Assembly: GCF_003002955.1 (NCBI RefSeq)
Contig: NZ_PVTJ01000002.1
Coordinates: 843,953 to 907,952, forward strand
DNA from: Glycomyces artemisiae
Lineage (GTDB): Bacteria > Actinomycetota > Actinomycetes > Mycobacteriales > Micromonosporaceae
Length of the DNA stretch: 64,000 bases
Direction of reading: 5' to 3'
In this document: piece after piece, positions 28,777-36,646 of the stretch
Position numbering within the stretch: the stretch's first letter is position 1
Layout of the letters: each line of letters opens with the position of its first letter
Notes under the pieces: model-generated
Database searches by the model: none
Told to the model about the DNA's origin: nothing
The model's input: only the letters and a program-made list of their open reading frames with translations
Position numbers and translations under genes: made by a program

Positions 28777-30023
28777 CGCCAGCGCGCGATGACCGTTTCC
28801 CCTGCTCTGACCGGGTCGCCGGGGACGACTGCCGCTTCGGCGGCTCCGGCGGGGAGGTACACGTCGGTGCGGGAGCCGAAGCGGATGAGGCCGTAGCGCT
28901 CGCCCTTGGCGAGGGACGCGCCGGGTTTGGTGCGGTTGACGATGCGGCGCAGGACCGCGCCGGTGCGCTGGGCGACGACGACGCGGCCGCGGCGGGTCGC
29001 GACGACGGTGTAGCAGGCGGCGTTGTGCTCGGCTTCGGGGGCGGAGACCTTCGCGTAGCCGCCGCGCTCGGTGAACACGTCGACGACCTCGCCCGCGACG
29101 GGGGAGCGGTTGATGTGCACGTCGGTGATCGACAGGTACGCGGCGATGCGGAGCCATTCGGCCCCGGCGGCGCCGGTGGCGGCGCCGAAGCGCTCGTCGA
29201 CGACGGTCTCGACGGCCATGATGCGGCCGTCGGAGGCGGCGAGCACCGCTTCGGGCTCGTCGTCTTCGCCGCGGAGATCGGCCTCGCGCACAGGGTCGCG
29301 GAAGAACGCGGCGACGGGGGCGGCGGCGAGCGCGGGCAGGAGCCAGGCCTTCGAGGAGGGCCGGATCTTCTTGGCGGCCCAGGCGGTGCCGAGGAGGAGC
29401 CCGGCGGCGATGACGCCGTTGGAGTCGAGGTGGGTGCTCGGGGTGATCGCGACGGAGGAGGCGCGCCAGGCGGGGGCGAGGTCCTCGGCGGGGGCGATGG
29501 CGCGGGGCTCGCCGTCGTGCTTGGACGCGGAGCCGATGCGGAGCTTGTGGATGCGGACGGGCGGGAGGGATCTGACGATCAGGTCGGTGCCGATGCCGTA
29601 GTCGGCGACCAGTTCGGCGATCTCCTCGCGCGCGGGCGCGGTGAGGGTGGCGGCGAAGGACAGGACCCCGCCGGGGGCGACCTTCTCGCGCAGGAGGGCG
29701 ATGCGGTCGATGAACGCCTCGGCCTCGACGGTGACGGCCTCGGCGAGCATGACCTCCTCGGCGGGCTCGGCTTCGCTGAGGTCCGCGACGGCGGTGACGT
29801 TCCCGGCGGTCCAGGAGCCCTCGGCGGCCAGCGACGCGCTGAGGTCCTCAATGGAGGTCCGGTCGGCGACGACGGTGAGCCGGTCGGCGGGCATGAGCGC
29901 TTCGAGCGCGGCCGTCAGCACCGGGTTCCCCCAGGACGCGCCCACGACCAGCCCGGTCTTGGGGCCCCTCCGCCGGGCGAATTCGTCGGTGATGCCGCGA
30001 GCGGCGGCTTTCGAGATCGGCAT
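28773..30023 (-). CDS. psd: Phosphatidylserine decarboxylase with N-terminal methyltransferase-like domain
   Basis: Encodes 416 aa from ATG 30023 (MPISKAAARG). Residues 1-190 resemble a Rossmann methyltransferase fold: GLVVGASWGNPVLTAALEAL glycine-rich loop, LTVVADRTS second strand with acidic end, VAPGGVLSF later. Residues about 210-416 are a short-form Psd with hydrophobic N-terminus, FFRDP, SITDVHINRSP, and the self-cleaving region RFGSRTDVYLP, where the Ser becomes the pyruvoyl group. It makes phosphatidylethanolamine at the membrane. No pssA gene is beside it, although actinobacterial psd genes often have one. Whether the N-terminal domain still binds SAM is unclear. Confidence 0.85.
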   Translation of the reverse strand: MPISKAAARGITDEFARRRGPKTGLVVGASWGNPVLTAALEALMPADRLTVVADRTSIEDLSASLAAEGSWTAGNVTAVADLSEAEPAEEVMLAEAVTVEAEAFIDRIALLREKVAPGGVLSFAATLTAPAREEIAELVADYGIGTDLIVRSLPPVRIHKLRIGSASKHDGEPRAIAPAEDLAPAWRASSVAITPSTHLDSNGVIAAGLLLGTAWAAKKIRPSSKAWLLPALAAAPVAAFFRDPVREADLRGEDDEPEAVLAASDGRIMAVETVVDERFGAATGAAGAEWLRIAAYLSITDVHINRSPVAGEVVDVFTERGGYAKVSAPEAEHNAACYTVVATRRGRVVVAQRTGAVLRRIVNRTKPGASLAKGERYGLIRFGSRTDVYLPAGAAEAAVVPGDPVRAGETVIARWR

Positions 30024-30245
30024 GACTCCGACTATAGAGCGCGCCGCGGGGTGCTCCGGCCCCTGCTTGCGTGTTGCGGAAGTGCCGTGAGCGGCCCTTG
30101 CCCCGATTCGTCCTCGTACTTTCGGAGGATTCTCCACATCGTTCGGTGGAGTGGCCGCGCCCGCCGGAGCGGGGGCCTCGTTTCCCTCAGTGACAGGCGC
30201 CGCGGCCGCTCACCTCACGTCCACTCCCAGGAGGACCGAATCACG

Positions 30246-31364
30246 ATGAGACGCAACACGATCCGCACTCCGCTCGCCGCCGCCGCGGTCATGGCCGCCG
30301 TCCTCACCGGCGGGCCCGTCTTCGCGCAGGAGGAGCCTGCGCCGATCACCGGCGACCCCGTCGCCGAGCCGGGCCTGGAGCTGCGCGGCCGCCTCGACGG
30401 CGACCGGTACGACGTGTGGGCCAACGTCCTCGGGCTCACGCCGCGCGGCGCCGAGGAGACCTACACCGTCTACTGCATCGACATCCGCACCCCGCTCGAC
30501 ACCGAGTCCCCCTACCAGGAGGGGTACTGGGAGGAGTCGGGCGTCGCGAACCTCGAAGCGGTGCGGTGGGTCCTGTTCAACGGGTACCCGAACGTCGGCG
30601 CCGAGGACCTCATCGAGGACGCCGGCGGTGAGGTGAACCCCGACTGGACCGACGAGGAGGTCCTGAAGGTCGCCTACGCGGGCACGCAGGCCGCCGTCTG
30701 GCACTTCACCGACGACTGGGACCTGTTGGAGGACAACCCGGTCAAGGGCGGCAACAACGGCGAGGACGAGGCGGTCCTCGCGGTCTACGAGCACCTCACC
30801 GAGGAGCCCGGGCGCGTGCCCGACCCCTCCGAGTACATCGTGGACCTCGAAGGCGAGGAGGACGCCGCGTACGTCGACGGGCGCTTCGGCCCGTACACGG
30901 TGCGGTCCAACGCCGGCCCCGTCGAGCTCGAAGCCGACGGCGGCCGCCTGGAGAAGGAGAACGGCGACATCGTGGAGTCCCTCGACGACGGCGAGGAGTT
31001 CTGGATCGCCCTCGACGACGGCAGCAGCGAGATCACCGTGACCGGCACGGCCGCATACGACCTGCCGGTGGGCCGGGTGTTCCTGGCGACCACCGAGGCG
31101 TCCCTGTCGGGCGGCGCCGCGAACCGCGTCATCTCCGGCGACTCGCAGAAGCTCATCCTCGCGCAGCCGCGCGAAGGGGAGGTCCCCGCCGAGTGGCGCT
31201 TCGCGCTCGACGCGCCCACCGACCGGCCCTCCGAGGCCGGCGGCGCGCAGCTCCCCAAGACCGGCACCAGCCTCACCGTCGCGTTCGCGGCGGGCCTGGC
31301 GCTGCTCATCGGCGGCCTCACGGTCACCGTGCTCGCCAAGCGCCGCAAGACGACGGCGTACTAA
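30246..31364 (+). CDS. Thioester-domain LPXTG surface protein (TQXA family)
   Basis: Encodes 372 aa from ATG 30246, with AGGAGG 11 bases upstream. A Sec signal covers residues 1-27. A thioester domain follows, in which Cys of TVYCID (about residue 78) and Gln of AGTQAAVWHFTD (about 140) are the expected partners of an intramolecular Cys-Gln thioester that can attach covalently to host or surface amines. A beta-rich second domain follows. The C-terminus has LPKTG, a membrane helix and RRK, the full sortase sorting signal. It should be displayed on the cell wall. It is paralogous to the gene at 31769; no sortase is encoded within the window. Confidence 0.9.
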   Translation: MRRNTIRTPLAAAAVMAAVLTGGPVFAQEEPAPITGDPVAEPGLELRGRLDGDRYDVWANVLGLTPRGAEETYTVYCIDIRTPLDTESPYQEGYWEESGVANLEAVRWVLFNGYPNVGAEDLIEDAGGEVNPDWTDEEVLKVAYAGTQAAVWHFTDDWDLLEDNPVKGGNNGEDEAVLAVYEHLTEEPGRVPDPSEYIVDLEGEEDAAYVDGRFGPYTVRSNAGPVELEADGGRLEKENGDIVESLDDGEEFWIALDDGSSEITVTGTAAYDLPVGRVFLATTEASLSGGAANRVISGDSQKLILAQPREGEVPAEWRFALDAPTDRPSEAGGAQLPKTGTSLTVAFAAGLALLIGGLTVTVLAKRRKTTAY

Positions 31365-31768
31365 GACGGCACTGACGCGGGCGGTCCCCCAGGCCGGACC
31401 CGCTGCCGCAGGAGCGATCCGGACCATCTCCGACCGGTCCGGCCGGGCGCGCTCCTCGGCTCTCCTTCAGCCCGGCGCATGGTGCGGCCGGAACCGGGGC
31501 AAGCGATCCGCCCCGGTTCCGGCCACTCGCGTGCGCACCACCGGCCACGGTGGTCGCCCCCCGTCACCGTCCTGATCGCACAGCGTGAGTCGATACCGAA
31601 TCGTTATAGTGGCGCACCTCTCCGAGGTCGCGCCGCTTTCGTTGCCCCGCAAGCGATCCCCAGGTCACGGAATTCGAGCCCCCTGATGCAACCGGCGGGA
31701 GGCCGCTAACGTGTCGGAAGGAAGATTCAACGCGTCAATCCCTCGGAAAAGCAAAGGGACTTCTACCA
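31365..31768. other. Intergenic region with perfect 15-bp inverted repeat
   Basis: 404 bases between the two surface-protein genes. Bases 31486-31500 and 31510-31524 are perfect inverted repeats around a nine-base loop, a hairpin that is likely a terminator or operator, although no T tract follows. The AT-richer part near 31585-31625 (TCGTTATAGTGG) contains TTATAGT, a possible -10 element for the downstream gene. No gene is supported. Confidence 0.5.
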
Positions 31769-32881
31769 ATGATGAGCAAAGCCCTGAAAGGGACGTTCGC
31801 CGCTGCGGCGGGCGTCATGCTCGGCCTCAGCGGTGTCGCCGCAGCCCAAGCGCAGGACGAGGAACCCACCCCGTCGGGTGCGTCCGGCTCGATCGTCTTC
31901 GAGTCCGACGGCATCCGCCTGCACGGCAACCAGAACCCGCAGGCCGTCGTCATGGGCATCGACCTCGGTGACGGCGAAGCCCGCACCGTCTACTGCATCC
32001 AGATCGAAGTGGGCCTCGAAAGCGACCTGATCCACGCCGAGCGCCCCTGGGACTCGATCGAGCTCGACAACCCCGACGCCCTGCCGCTCGTGCTCGGCGT
32101 CCTCCTGGAGGGCTACAACGGCAACAACGCCGCCGACCTCCTCGCCGCCGCCGGCGTCGACGGCGAGACCATCGACCCGTTCTCGCAGGACGAGGTCGCC
32201 TACGCCGGCACCCAGGCCGCCATCTGGGAGCTCACCGACGGCTTCGAGATCAACGCCTCCGACCCCACTGAGGGCGAAGCCGGCGTCGACACCGCGGTCC
32301 TGGCCGTGCACGACTACCTCCTGGAGATCGCCGAGCCGGTCGACGAGCCCGACTTCGAGCCCTACTTCGAGGTCGACGACTCCGAGGCCGTCACCGACGG
32401 CACCAAGGTCGGCCCCTTCACCGTCTCCACCAACTTCGACGAGCTGACCTTCAGCCAGCCCGAGGGCGCCACCGTCGTCGACGAGAACGGCGACGAGGTC
32501 ACCTCCTTCGCCGACGGCCAGACGTTCTACGTCGAGTTCGACGAGGCGGTCTCCGCCAGCGTCAAGCTCGTCACCGACTCGATCATCTGGACCACCCCCG
32601 CCGGGCGCACCTTCGTGCCCGTCGACGCCGAGGGCGCCGACGTCGTCGGCCAGCGCCTCATCCTCGCCGAGGAGCACTCCTCCGAGTACGCCGCCGAGCT
32701 CGAATTCGAGATCGTCGTCGAGGAGACCCCCTCCGAGTCGCCCAAGCCGCAGCTCCCCGTCACCGGCTCCAGCCTGACCACCGTCGCCTCCATCGGGGGC
32801 GCGGTCCTGGTCGCCGGCGTCATCGCGATGGTGCTCATGCGCCGCCGCGCCGCCCGCGCCGACTGGGGCTCGGACGCCTAG
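31769..32881 (+). CDS. Thioester-domain LPXTG surface protein (TQXA family), second copy
   Basis: Encodes 370 aa from ATG 31769 (the next codon is also ATG). A Sec signal covers residues 1-28 (cleavage near AQAQ). The thioester domain has Cys in TVYCIQI (about 77) and Gln in AGTQAAIWELTD (about 150), each in the same context as the upstream paralog. A very acidic beta-rich region follows, then LPVTG, a membrane helix and an RRRAAR tail for sortase anchoring. The two genes are a divergent tandem duplication: same architecture, clearly different sequence. Likely role is covalent adhesion at the cell surface, inferred from the family. Confidence 0.9.
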   Translation: MMSKALKGTFAAAAGVMLGLSGVAAAQAQDEEPTPSGASGSIVFESDGIRLHGNQNPQAVVMGIDLGDGEARTVYCIQIEVGLESDLIHAERPWDSIELDNPDALPLVLGVLLEGYNGNNAADLLAAAGVDGETIDPFSQDEVAYAGTQAAIWELTDGFEINASDPTEGEAGVDTAVLAVHDYLLEIAEPVDEPDFEPYFEVDDSEAVTDGTKVGPFTVSTNFDELTFSQPEGATVVDENGDEVTSFADGQTFYVEFDEAVSASVKLVTDSIIWTTPAGRTFVPVDAEGADVVGQRLILAEEHSSEYAAELEFEIVVEETPSESPKPQLPVTGSSLTTVASIGGAVLVAGVIAMVLMRRRAARADWGSDA

Positions 32882-32920
32882 ACGCCACGCCTGAACACCA
32901 GGCGAACACTGCGTTATGCG

Positions 32921-32955
32921 CCACACGCCCGCTGGTCCGACCGGCGGGCGTGTGG
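32921..32955. terminator. Long hairpin between surface-protein gene and aromatic leader
   Basis: A 16-bp stem (32921-32936 with 32940-32955, one G-T pair) closes on a three-base loop. It ends directly where the leader-peptide -10 element begins. It probably terminates the upstream transcript, but it has no T tract and could also act as an operator over the leader promoter. Confidence 0.55.
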
Positions 32956-32961
32956 CATACT
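32956..32961 (+). promoter_or_regulatory. Candidate -10 element of the aromatic leader transcript
   Basis: CATACT lies six bases before the GTG of the leader peptide, with no ribosome site between, which fits a leaderless transcript. Its -35 region would fall inside the preceding hairpin. Confidence 0.5.
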
Positions 32962-32967
32962 TGCGGC

Positions 32968-33033
32968 GTGACTCAGAGCGCGCGATTTTACTTTTACTAC
33001 GGCACGGACCACCCGAGCCGTAGGTCGCGCTGA
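32968..33033 (+). CDS. Phe/Tyr-rich leader peptide of chorismate mutase gene
   Basis: A 21-codon frame from GTG 32968 to TGA 33031-33033 reads MTQSARFYFYYG and then a basic, Arg-rich tail. Five aromatic codons in a row (Phe-Tyr-Phe-Tyr-Tyr, 32986-33000) are far outside chance in this genome, where TTT is also rare. It lies just upstream of a hairpin terminator and the chorismate mutase gene, which supplies prephenate for Phe and Tyr. This is the expected layout of a ribosome-mediated attenuator: low charged tRNA-Phe or tRNA-Tyr stalls the ribosome on these codons. The peptide itself probably has no other function. Confidence 0.85.
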   Translation: MTQSARFYFYYGTDHPSRRSR

Positions 33034-33075
33034 GCTCAGACCTACAGCCCCGGGCGGATCGCCCGGGGCTTTTTT
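32997..33075 (+). promoter_or_regulatory. Transcription attenuator for chorismate mutase (alternative hairpins and terminator)
   Basis: Segment 1 (32997-33003, CTACGGC, covering a Tyr codon) pairs perfectly with segment 2 (33017-33023). Segment 2 (33017-33026) pairs instead with segment 3 (33039-33048), nine of ten positions. That second pairing takes the first three bases of the terminator stem. The terminator is a perfect 10-bp stem (33046-33055 with 33061-33070) followed by six T. A ribosome stalled at the aromatic codons masks segment 1 and favours 2:3, hence read-through. A ribosome reaching the stop codon covers segment 2 and lets the terminator form. Confidence 0.8.
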
Positions 33076-33134
33076 CGTCGCCTAGGGCCACCGCCCGGAC
33101 ATCGATCCGCATCCGTTCGCAAGGAGAAGCCCTG

Positions 33135-33398
33135 ATGGCCGCCACGACCGAAGTCACCACCGACGAGCTCGACAGCCTCCGCAAGGAGATCAACGGGCTC
33201 GACGACGAGCTCATCCGCCTCTGGCAGCGCCGCGCCGCCGTCTCGAAGCGCATCGGCGAGATCCGCATGGCCAACGGCGGCACCCGCCTCGTCCTCGACC
33301 GCGAGCGCGCCATCCTGGAGAAGTACCGCACGGCCCTCGGCGAGGACGGCGTCCAGATCGCGATGCTGGTCCTGCGAGCCGGCCGCGGACCGCTCTAA
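33135..33398 (+). CDS. aroQ: Chorismate mutase, AroQ-delta type
   Basis: Encodes 87 aa from ATG 33135, with AAGGAG eight bases upstream. It is an all-helical AroQ domain: LRKEINGLDDELIRLWQRRA in helix 1 (catalytic Arg and Lys positions), SKRIGEIRMANGGTRLV, DRERAIL and a C-terminal R-A-G-R-G-P-L. The GGTRLV loop and the RxGRG end match the short actinobacterial AroQ-delta enzymes such as Mycobacterium tuberculosis Rv0948c, which become fully active only in complex with DAHP synthase. It converts chorismate to prephenate for Phe and Tyr synthesis. The neighbourhood (pcrA, then an M23 peptidase) is shared with mycobacteria. Expression is probably under the aromatic attenuator just upstream. Confidence 0.93.
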   Translation: MAATTEVTTDELDSLRKEINGLDDELIRLWQRRAAVSKRIGEIRMANGGTRLVLDRERAILEKYRTALGEDGVQIAMLVLRAGRGPL

Positions 33399-33452
33399 AG
33401 GGTGACGCCGCGCCGGTCGAGTGTCGTACCCGGCGCGGCATAATTGGCAGCG

Positions 33453-35678
33453 ATGAACGACCTCCTGACCGGCCTCAACGAACCGCAACGCCAAGCCGTC
33501 GAGCACGCCGGATCGCCGCTGCTCATCGTGGCGGGCGCGGGCTCGGGCAAGACCCGCGTCCTCACCCACCGCATCGCCTACCTCCTGGGGGAGCGGGGCG
33601 TCCACCCGGGCGAGATCCTCGCGATCACCTTCACGAACAAGGCCGCCGCCGAGATGCGCGAACGCGTCGACGGCCTCATCGGGCCGCGCTCGCGGGCCAT
33701 GTGGGTCCTCACGTTCCACTCCGCGTGCCTGCGCATCCTCCGCCGCGAAGCCCACCGGCTCGGCTGGAAGCAGTCCTTCACGATCTACGACACCGACGAC
33801 GCCCGGCGGCTGCTCACCCAGATCGTCAAGGACCTCGGCCTCGACTCCAAGAAGCACTCGCCGCGCTGGCTCGCCGCCGAGATCTCCCGGCTCAAGAACG
33901 AGCTCGTCGGCCCCGACCAGGCCGCGTCCAGCGCCGACGACGCCCGCGCGAAGCTCGTCGCCGACGTCTACTCGCAGTACGACGAGCGGCTGCGCCTCGC
34001 GCAGGCCGTCGACTTCGACGACATCATCGGGTCCACCGTGCACCTGTTCCGGGCGTTCCCCGACGTCGCGAAGTCCTACCGGATGCGCTTCCGCCACGTC
34101 ATGGTCGACGAGTACCAGGACACCAACCACGCCCAGTACACGCTCGTGCGCGAACTCGTCGGCACCGGCGACGACCGGGCCGAGCTGTGCGTGGTCGGCG
34201 ACGCCGACCAGTCGATCTACGCGTTCCGCGGCGCCACGATCCGCAACATCATCGAGTTCGAGCGGGACTTCCCCGACGCGAAGACGATCCTGCTGGAGCA
34301 GAACTACCGGTCCACGCAGACGATCCTCGACGCCGCCAACGGCGTCATCCGCAACAACACCGAGCGCGGCCGCGAGAAGCGCCTGTGGAGCGACGAGGGC
34401 CCCGGCGGCCGCATCCTCGGGCACACCGGGGACAACGAGCACGACGAGGCCGCATGGGTCGCCGGGCGCATCGACGAGCTCGTCGACGCCGGGGACACCA
34501 GCTTCGGCGACACCGCGATCTTCTACCGCACCAACGCCCAGTCCCGCGCGTTCGAAGAAGTGTTCGTGCGCCGCGGCATCCCGTACAAGGTCGTCGGCGG
34601 CGTCCGCTTCTACGAGCGCAAAGAGGTCCGCGACATGCTCGCGTACCTCAAGCTCACGGCGAACCCCGACGACACGGTCTCGGCGATGCGCGTGGTGAAC
34701 ACGCCCAAGCGCGGCGTCGGCGACCGGGCCGTCGCGGAGGTCGAGGCGCTCGCGGCACGGCTGAAAGTGTCGTTCCCCGAGGCGCTGCACCGCGCCGACG
34801 AGTCCGCCGGGATCTCCGGGCGGGCCAGGCCCGGGATCAAGCGGTTCTGCGAGATCATCGACGCCGCAACGGAACTCGCGAAGACCGCGCCGCCGGAAGA
34901 GGTCCTCGACAAGCTCATCGCCGACACCGGGTACCTCGACGGGCTGGAGCAGTCCAAGGACCCGCAGGACGAGGGGCGCATCGAGAACCTCCAGGAGCTC
35001 GTCGCCGTGGCGCACGAGTTCACCGAGTCGGTGATGCGGGGGACGACGGACGACGACGAGCAGGACCTGGCGGCGGACGTGCCGTCGTTCCTGGAGCACG
35101 TCGCGCTCGTCTCCGACGCCGACTCGATCCCCGACCCCGAGTCGCAGGAGGGCGGGGTCGTCACGCTCATGACCCTCCACACCGCGAAGGGCCTGGAGTT
35201 CGACACGGTGTTCCTCACCGGGCTCGACGACGGCCTGTTCCCGCACGAGCGGTCCATGAGCAAACCCGGCGACATGGAGGAGGAGCGGCGCCTCGCGTAC
35301 GTGGGCCTCACCAGGGCGCGCAAGCACCTGCACCTGACGCGGGCCGGGACCCGGAACGTCTTCGGGCAGCCGCAGTACTACGCGGCCAGCCGGTTCCTCG
35401 CCGAGATCCCCGGGGACCTCATCGAATGGTCCGAGTCCGCGCCGCCGCCGCGCGTCGTGAAGACGAAGGCGCCCTCGTTCGGGCAGCCGATCGTCATGCG
35501 CAATTCCGGCGATGTCCCCGTTCTGGACGTGGGTGACCGTGTCACGCACGACAAGTGGGGCCTCGGCCGCGTCGTCGAACTCAAAGGCTCGGGCCCGCGG
35601 GCCCAGGCGCGCATCGACTTCGGCGACGGCGAGCCGAAATGGGTGATCCTGCGCCTGGCCCCGGTGACGAAGCTCTAG
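33453..35678 (+). CDS. pcrA: ATP-dependent DNA helicase PcrA/UvrD1
   Basis: Encodes 741 aa from ATG 33453. CATAAT (33439-33444) lies eight bases before it and there is no ribosome site, so a leaderless start is likely; TTG 33444 is a less likely alternative. Superfamily 1A motifs are in order: Walker A GAGSGKT (about 27), DEYQDTN (motif II), QNYRSTQTIL (motif IV), TLMTLHTAKGLEFDTVFLTG (V), and RLAYVGLTRARKHL (VI). The C-terminus has a Tudor-like module (DRVTHDKWGLGRVVEL) known to bind RNA polymerase. It unwinds DNA in repair and at stalled transcription complexes. The stop overlaps the convergent M23 gene by four bases. Confidence 0.95.
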   Translation: MNDLLTGLNEPQRQAVEHAGSPLLIVAGAGSGKTRVLTHRIAYLLGERGVHPGEILAITFTNKAAAEMRERVDGLIGPRSRAMWVLTFHSACLRILRREAHRLGWKQSFTIYDTDDARRLLTQIVKDLGLDSKKHSPRWLAAEISRLKNELVGPDQAASSADDARAKLVADVYSQYDERLRLAQAVDFDDIIGSTVHLFRAFPDVAKSYRMRFRHVMVDEYQDTNHAQYTLVRELVGTGDDRAELCVVGDADQSIYAFRGATIRNIIEFERDFPDAKTILLEQNYRSTQTILDAANGVIRNNTERGREKRLWSDEGPGGRILGHTGDNEHDEAAWVAGRIDELVDAGDTSFGDTAIFYRTNAQSRAFEEVFVRRGIPYKVVGGVRFYERKEVRDMLAYLKLTANPDDTVSAMRVVNTPKRGVGDRAVAEVEALAARLKVSFPEALHRADESAGISGRARPGIKRFCEIIDAATELAKTAPPEEVLDKLIADTGYLDGLEQSKDPQDEGRIENLQELVAVAHEFTESVMRGTTDDDEQDLAADVPSFLEHVALVSDADSIPDPESQEGGVVTLMTLHTAKGLEFDTVFLTGLDDGLFPHERSMSKPGDMEEERRLAYVGLTRARKHLHLTRAGTRNVFGQPQYYAASRFLAEIPGDLIEWSESAPPPRVVKTKAPSFGQPIVMRNSGDVPVLDVGDRVTHDKWGLGRVVELKGSGPRAQARIDFGDGEPKWVILRLAPVTKL

Positions 35679-36463
35679 CGCAGGTCCAGGCCCACACTCG
35701 ACAGGTAGTTCAGCGGCTCCACCGGCTCCCCGTCCACGTGGACCTCGAAGTGGCAGTGGGAGCCGAAGGAGCGGCCGGTGTTCCCGGCCTCGGAGATCTG
35801 CTCGCCGCCGTCGACCCACTGGCCCTCGGAGACGACGATCTTCGAGTTGTGCGCGTAGTAGGTCTCGATGCCGCCGCCGTGGTCGATGACGACGAGGTTC
35901 CCGAACCCCGTCTCCCAGCCCGCGTGCTTCACGGTGCCCGGGTAGGCCGCGTAGACCGGGTCGCCGGTCTCGGCGTCGAAGTCGACGCCGTTGTGGTTGC
36001 GGCCCCAGCGCTGGCCGAACAGCGACGTGATCGTGATGTGGTCGAGCATCGGCCGCCACTTCACCTGCGCGTCCTGCGCGGTCACCGGCGAGACCCGCCC
36101 GGTCTCGGCCGCGGCGACGGTCTCGCCGGGAACGGATCCGGCCGGGACGGCCTCGCCTTCGGACGCGTTCGCGGGGAGCGCGTCCTCCGGGACGCTCGCC
36201 TCCGCGGCGAGCGCGGCGATGTCGCTCACGGCCCGCGACGGCGCGGGGTCCTCGCCCGAGGGCATCCCCGCGGCGGTCGCCATCGCGACGATGGAAGCGC
36301 CCGCCACTGCCGAGCCGACGACGGCGGTGTAGCGGCGCTGGGTCCCCGCCAGCAGCGGGGAGAGTTCTGCGGCCCACGAGGCGCGGTGCTGGCCCCTCGT
36401 GCGGTGCGGCCGGGCGGCGTGGCGCCGAATCGCTTGGGCGCCTACCGGTCCGGTGTCGGACAA
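35675..36463 (-). CDS. M23/LytM-family peptidoglycan peptidase, membrane anchored
   Basis: Encodes 262 aa. The start chosen is TTG 36463, with a perfect GGAGGA four bases upstream; the frame is open to 36601 without a ribosome site. A cytoplasmic basic N-terminus precedes one membrane helix (about 46-65, TAVVGSAVAGASIVAMATAA). An acidic Ala/Glu-rich linker follows, then a C-terminal M23 domain with zinc ligands in NHNGVDFD (H and D) and HCHFEVH. These ligands are complete, so it may be an active endopeptidase acting on wall peptides. It occupies the position of Rv0950c next to pcrA in mycobacteria. Confidence 0.88.
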   Translation of the reverse strand: MSDTGPVGAQAIRRHAARPHRTRGQHRASWAAELSPLLAGTQRRYTAVVGSAVAGASIVAMATAAGMPSGEDPAPSRAVSDIAALAAEASVPEDALPANASEGEAVPAGSVPGETVAAAETGRVSPVTAQDAQVKWRPMLDHITITSLFGQRWGRNHNGVDFDAETGDPVYAAYPGTVKHAGWETGFGNLVVIDHGGGIETYYAHNSKIVVSEGQWVDGGEQISEAGNTGRSFGSHCHFEVHVDGEPVEPLNYLSSVGLDLR

Positions 36464-36646
36464 CGATTCCTCCGGGTCCGGAACTGACTCATCGGACGGG
36501 ACGGCGGGCCGCAGTCGAGTGCGGGCTCCGGGGGGCCGTCCGTGAGCTTGGCAACCGGGACACGGTAGCGCCGACGGCGCCGGGCGGGGGAGATTCGTCA
36601 CCGCCCGGCGTGTCGCGACAATCAGGACATCGCCGACCGGTAAAGG

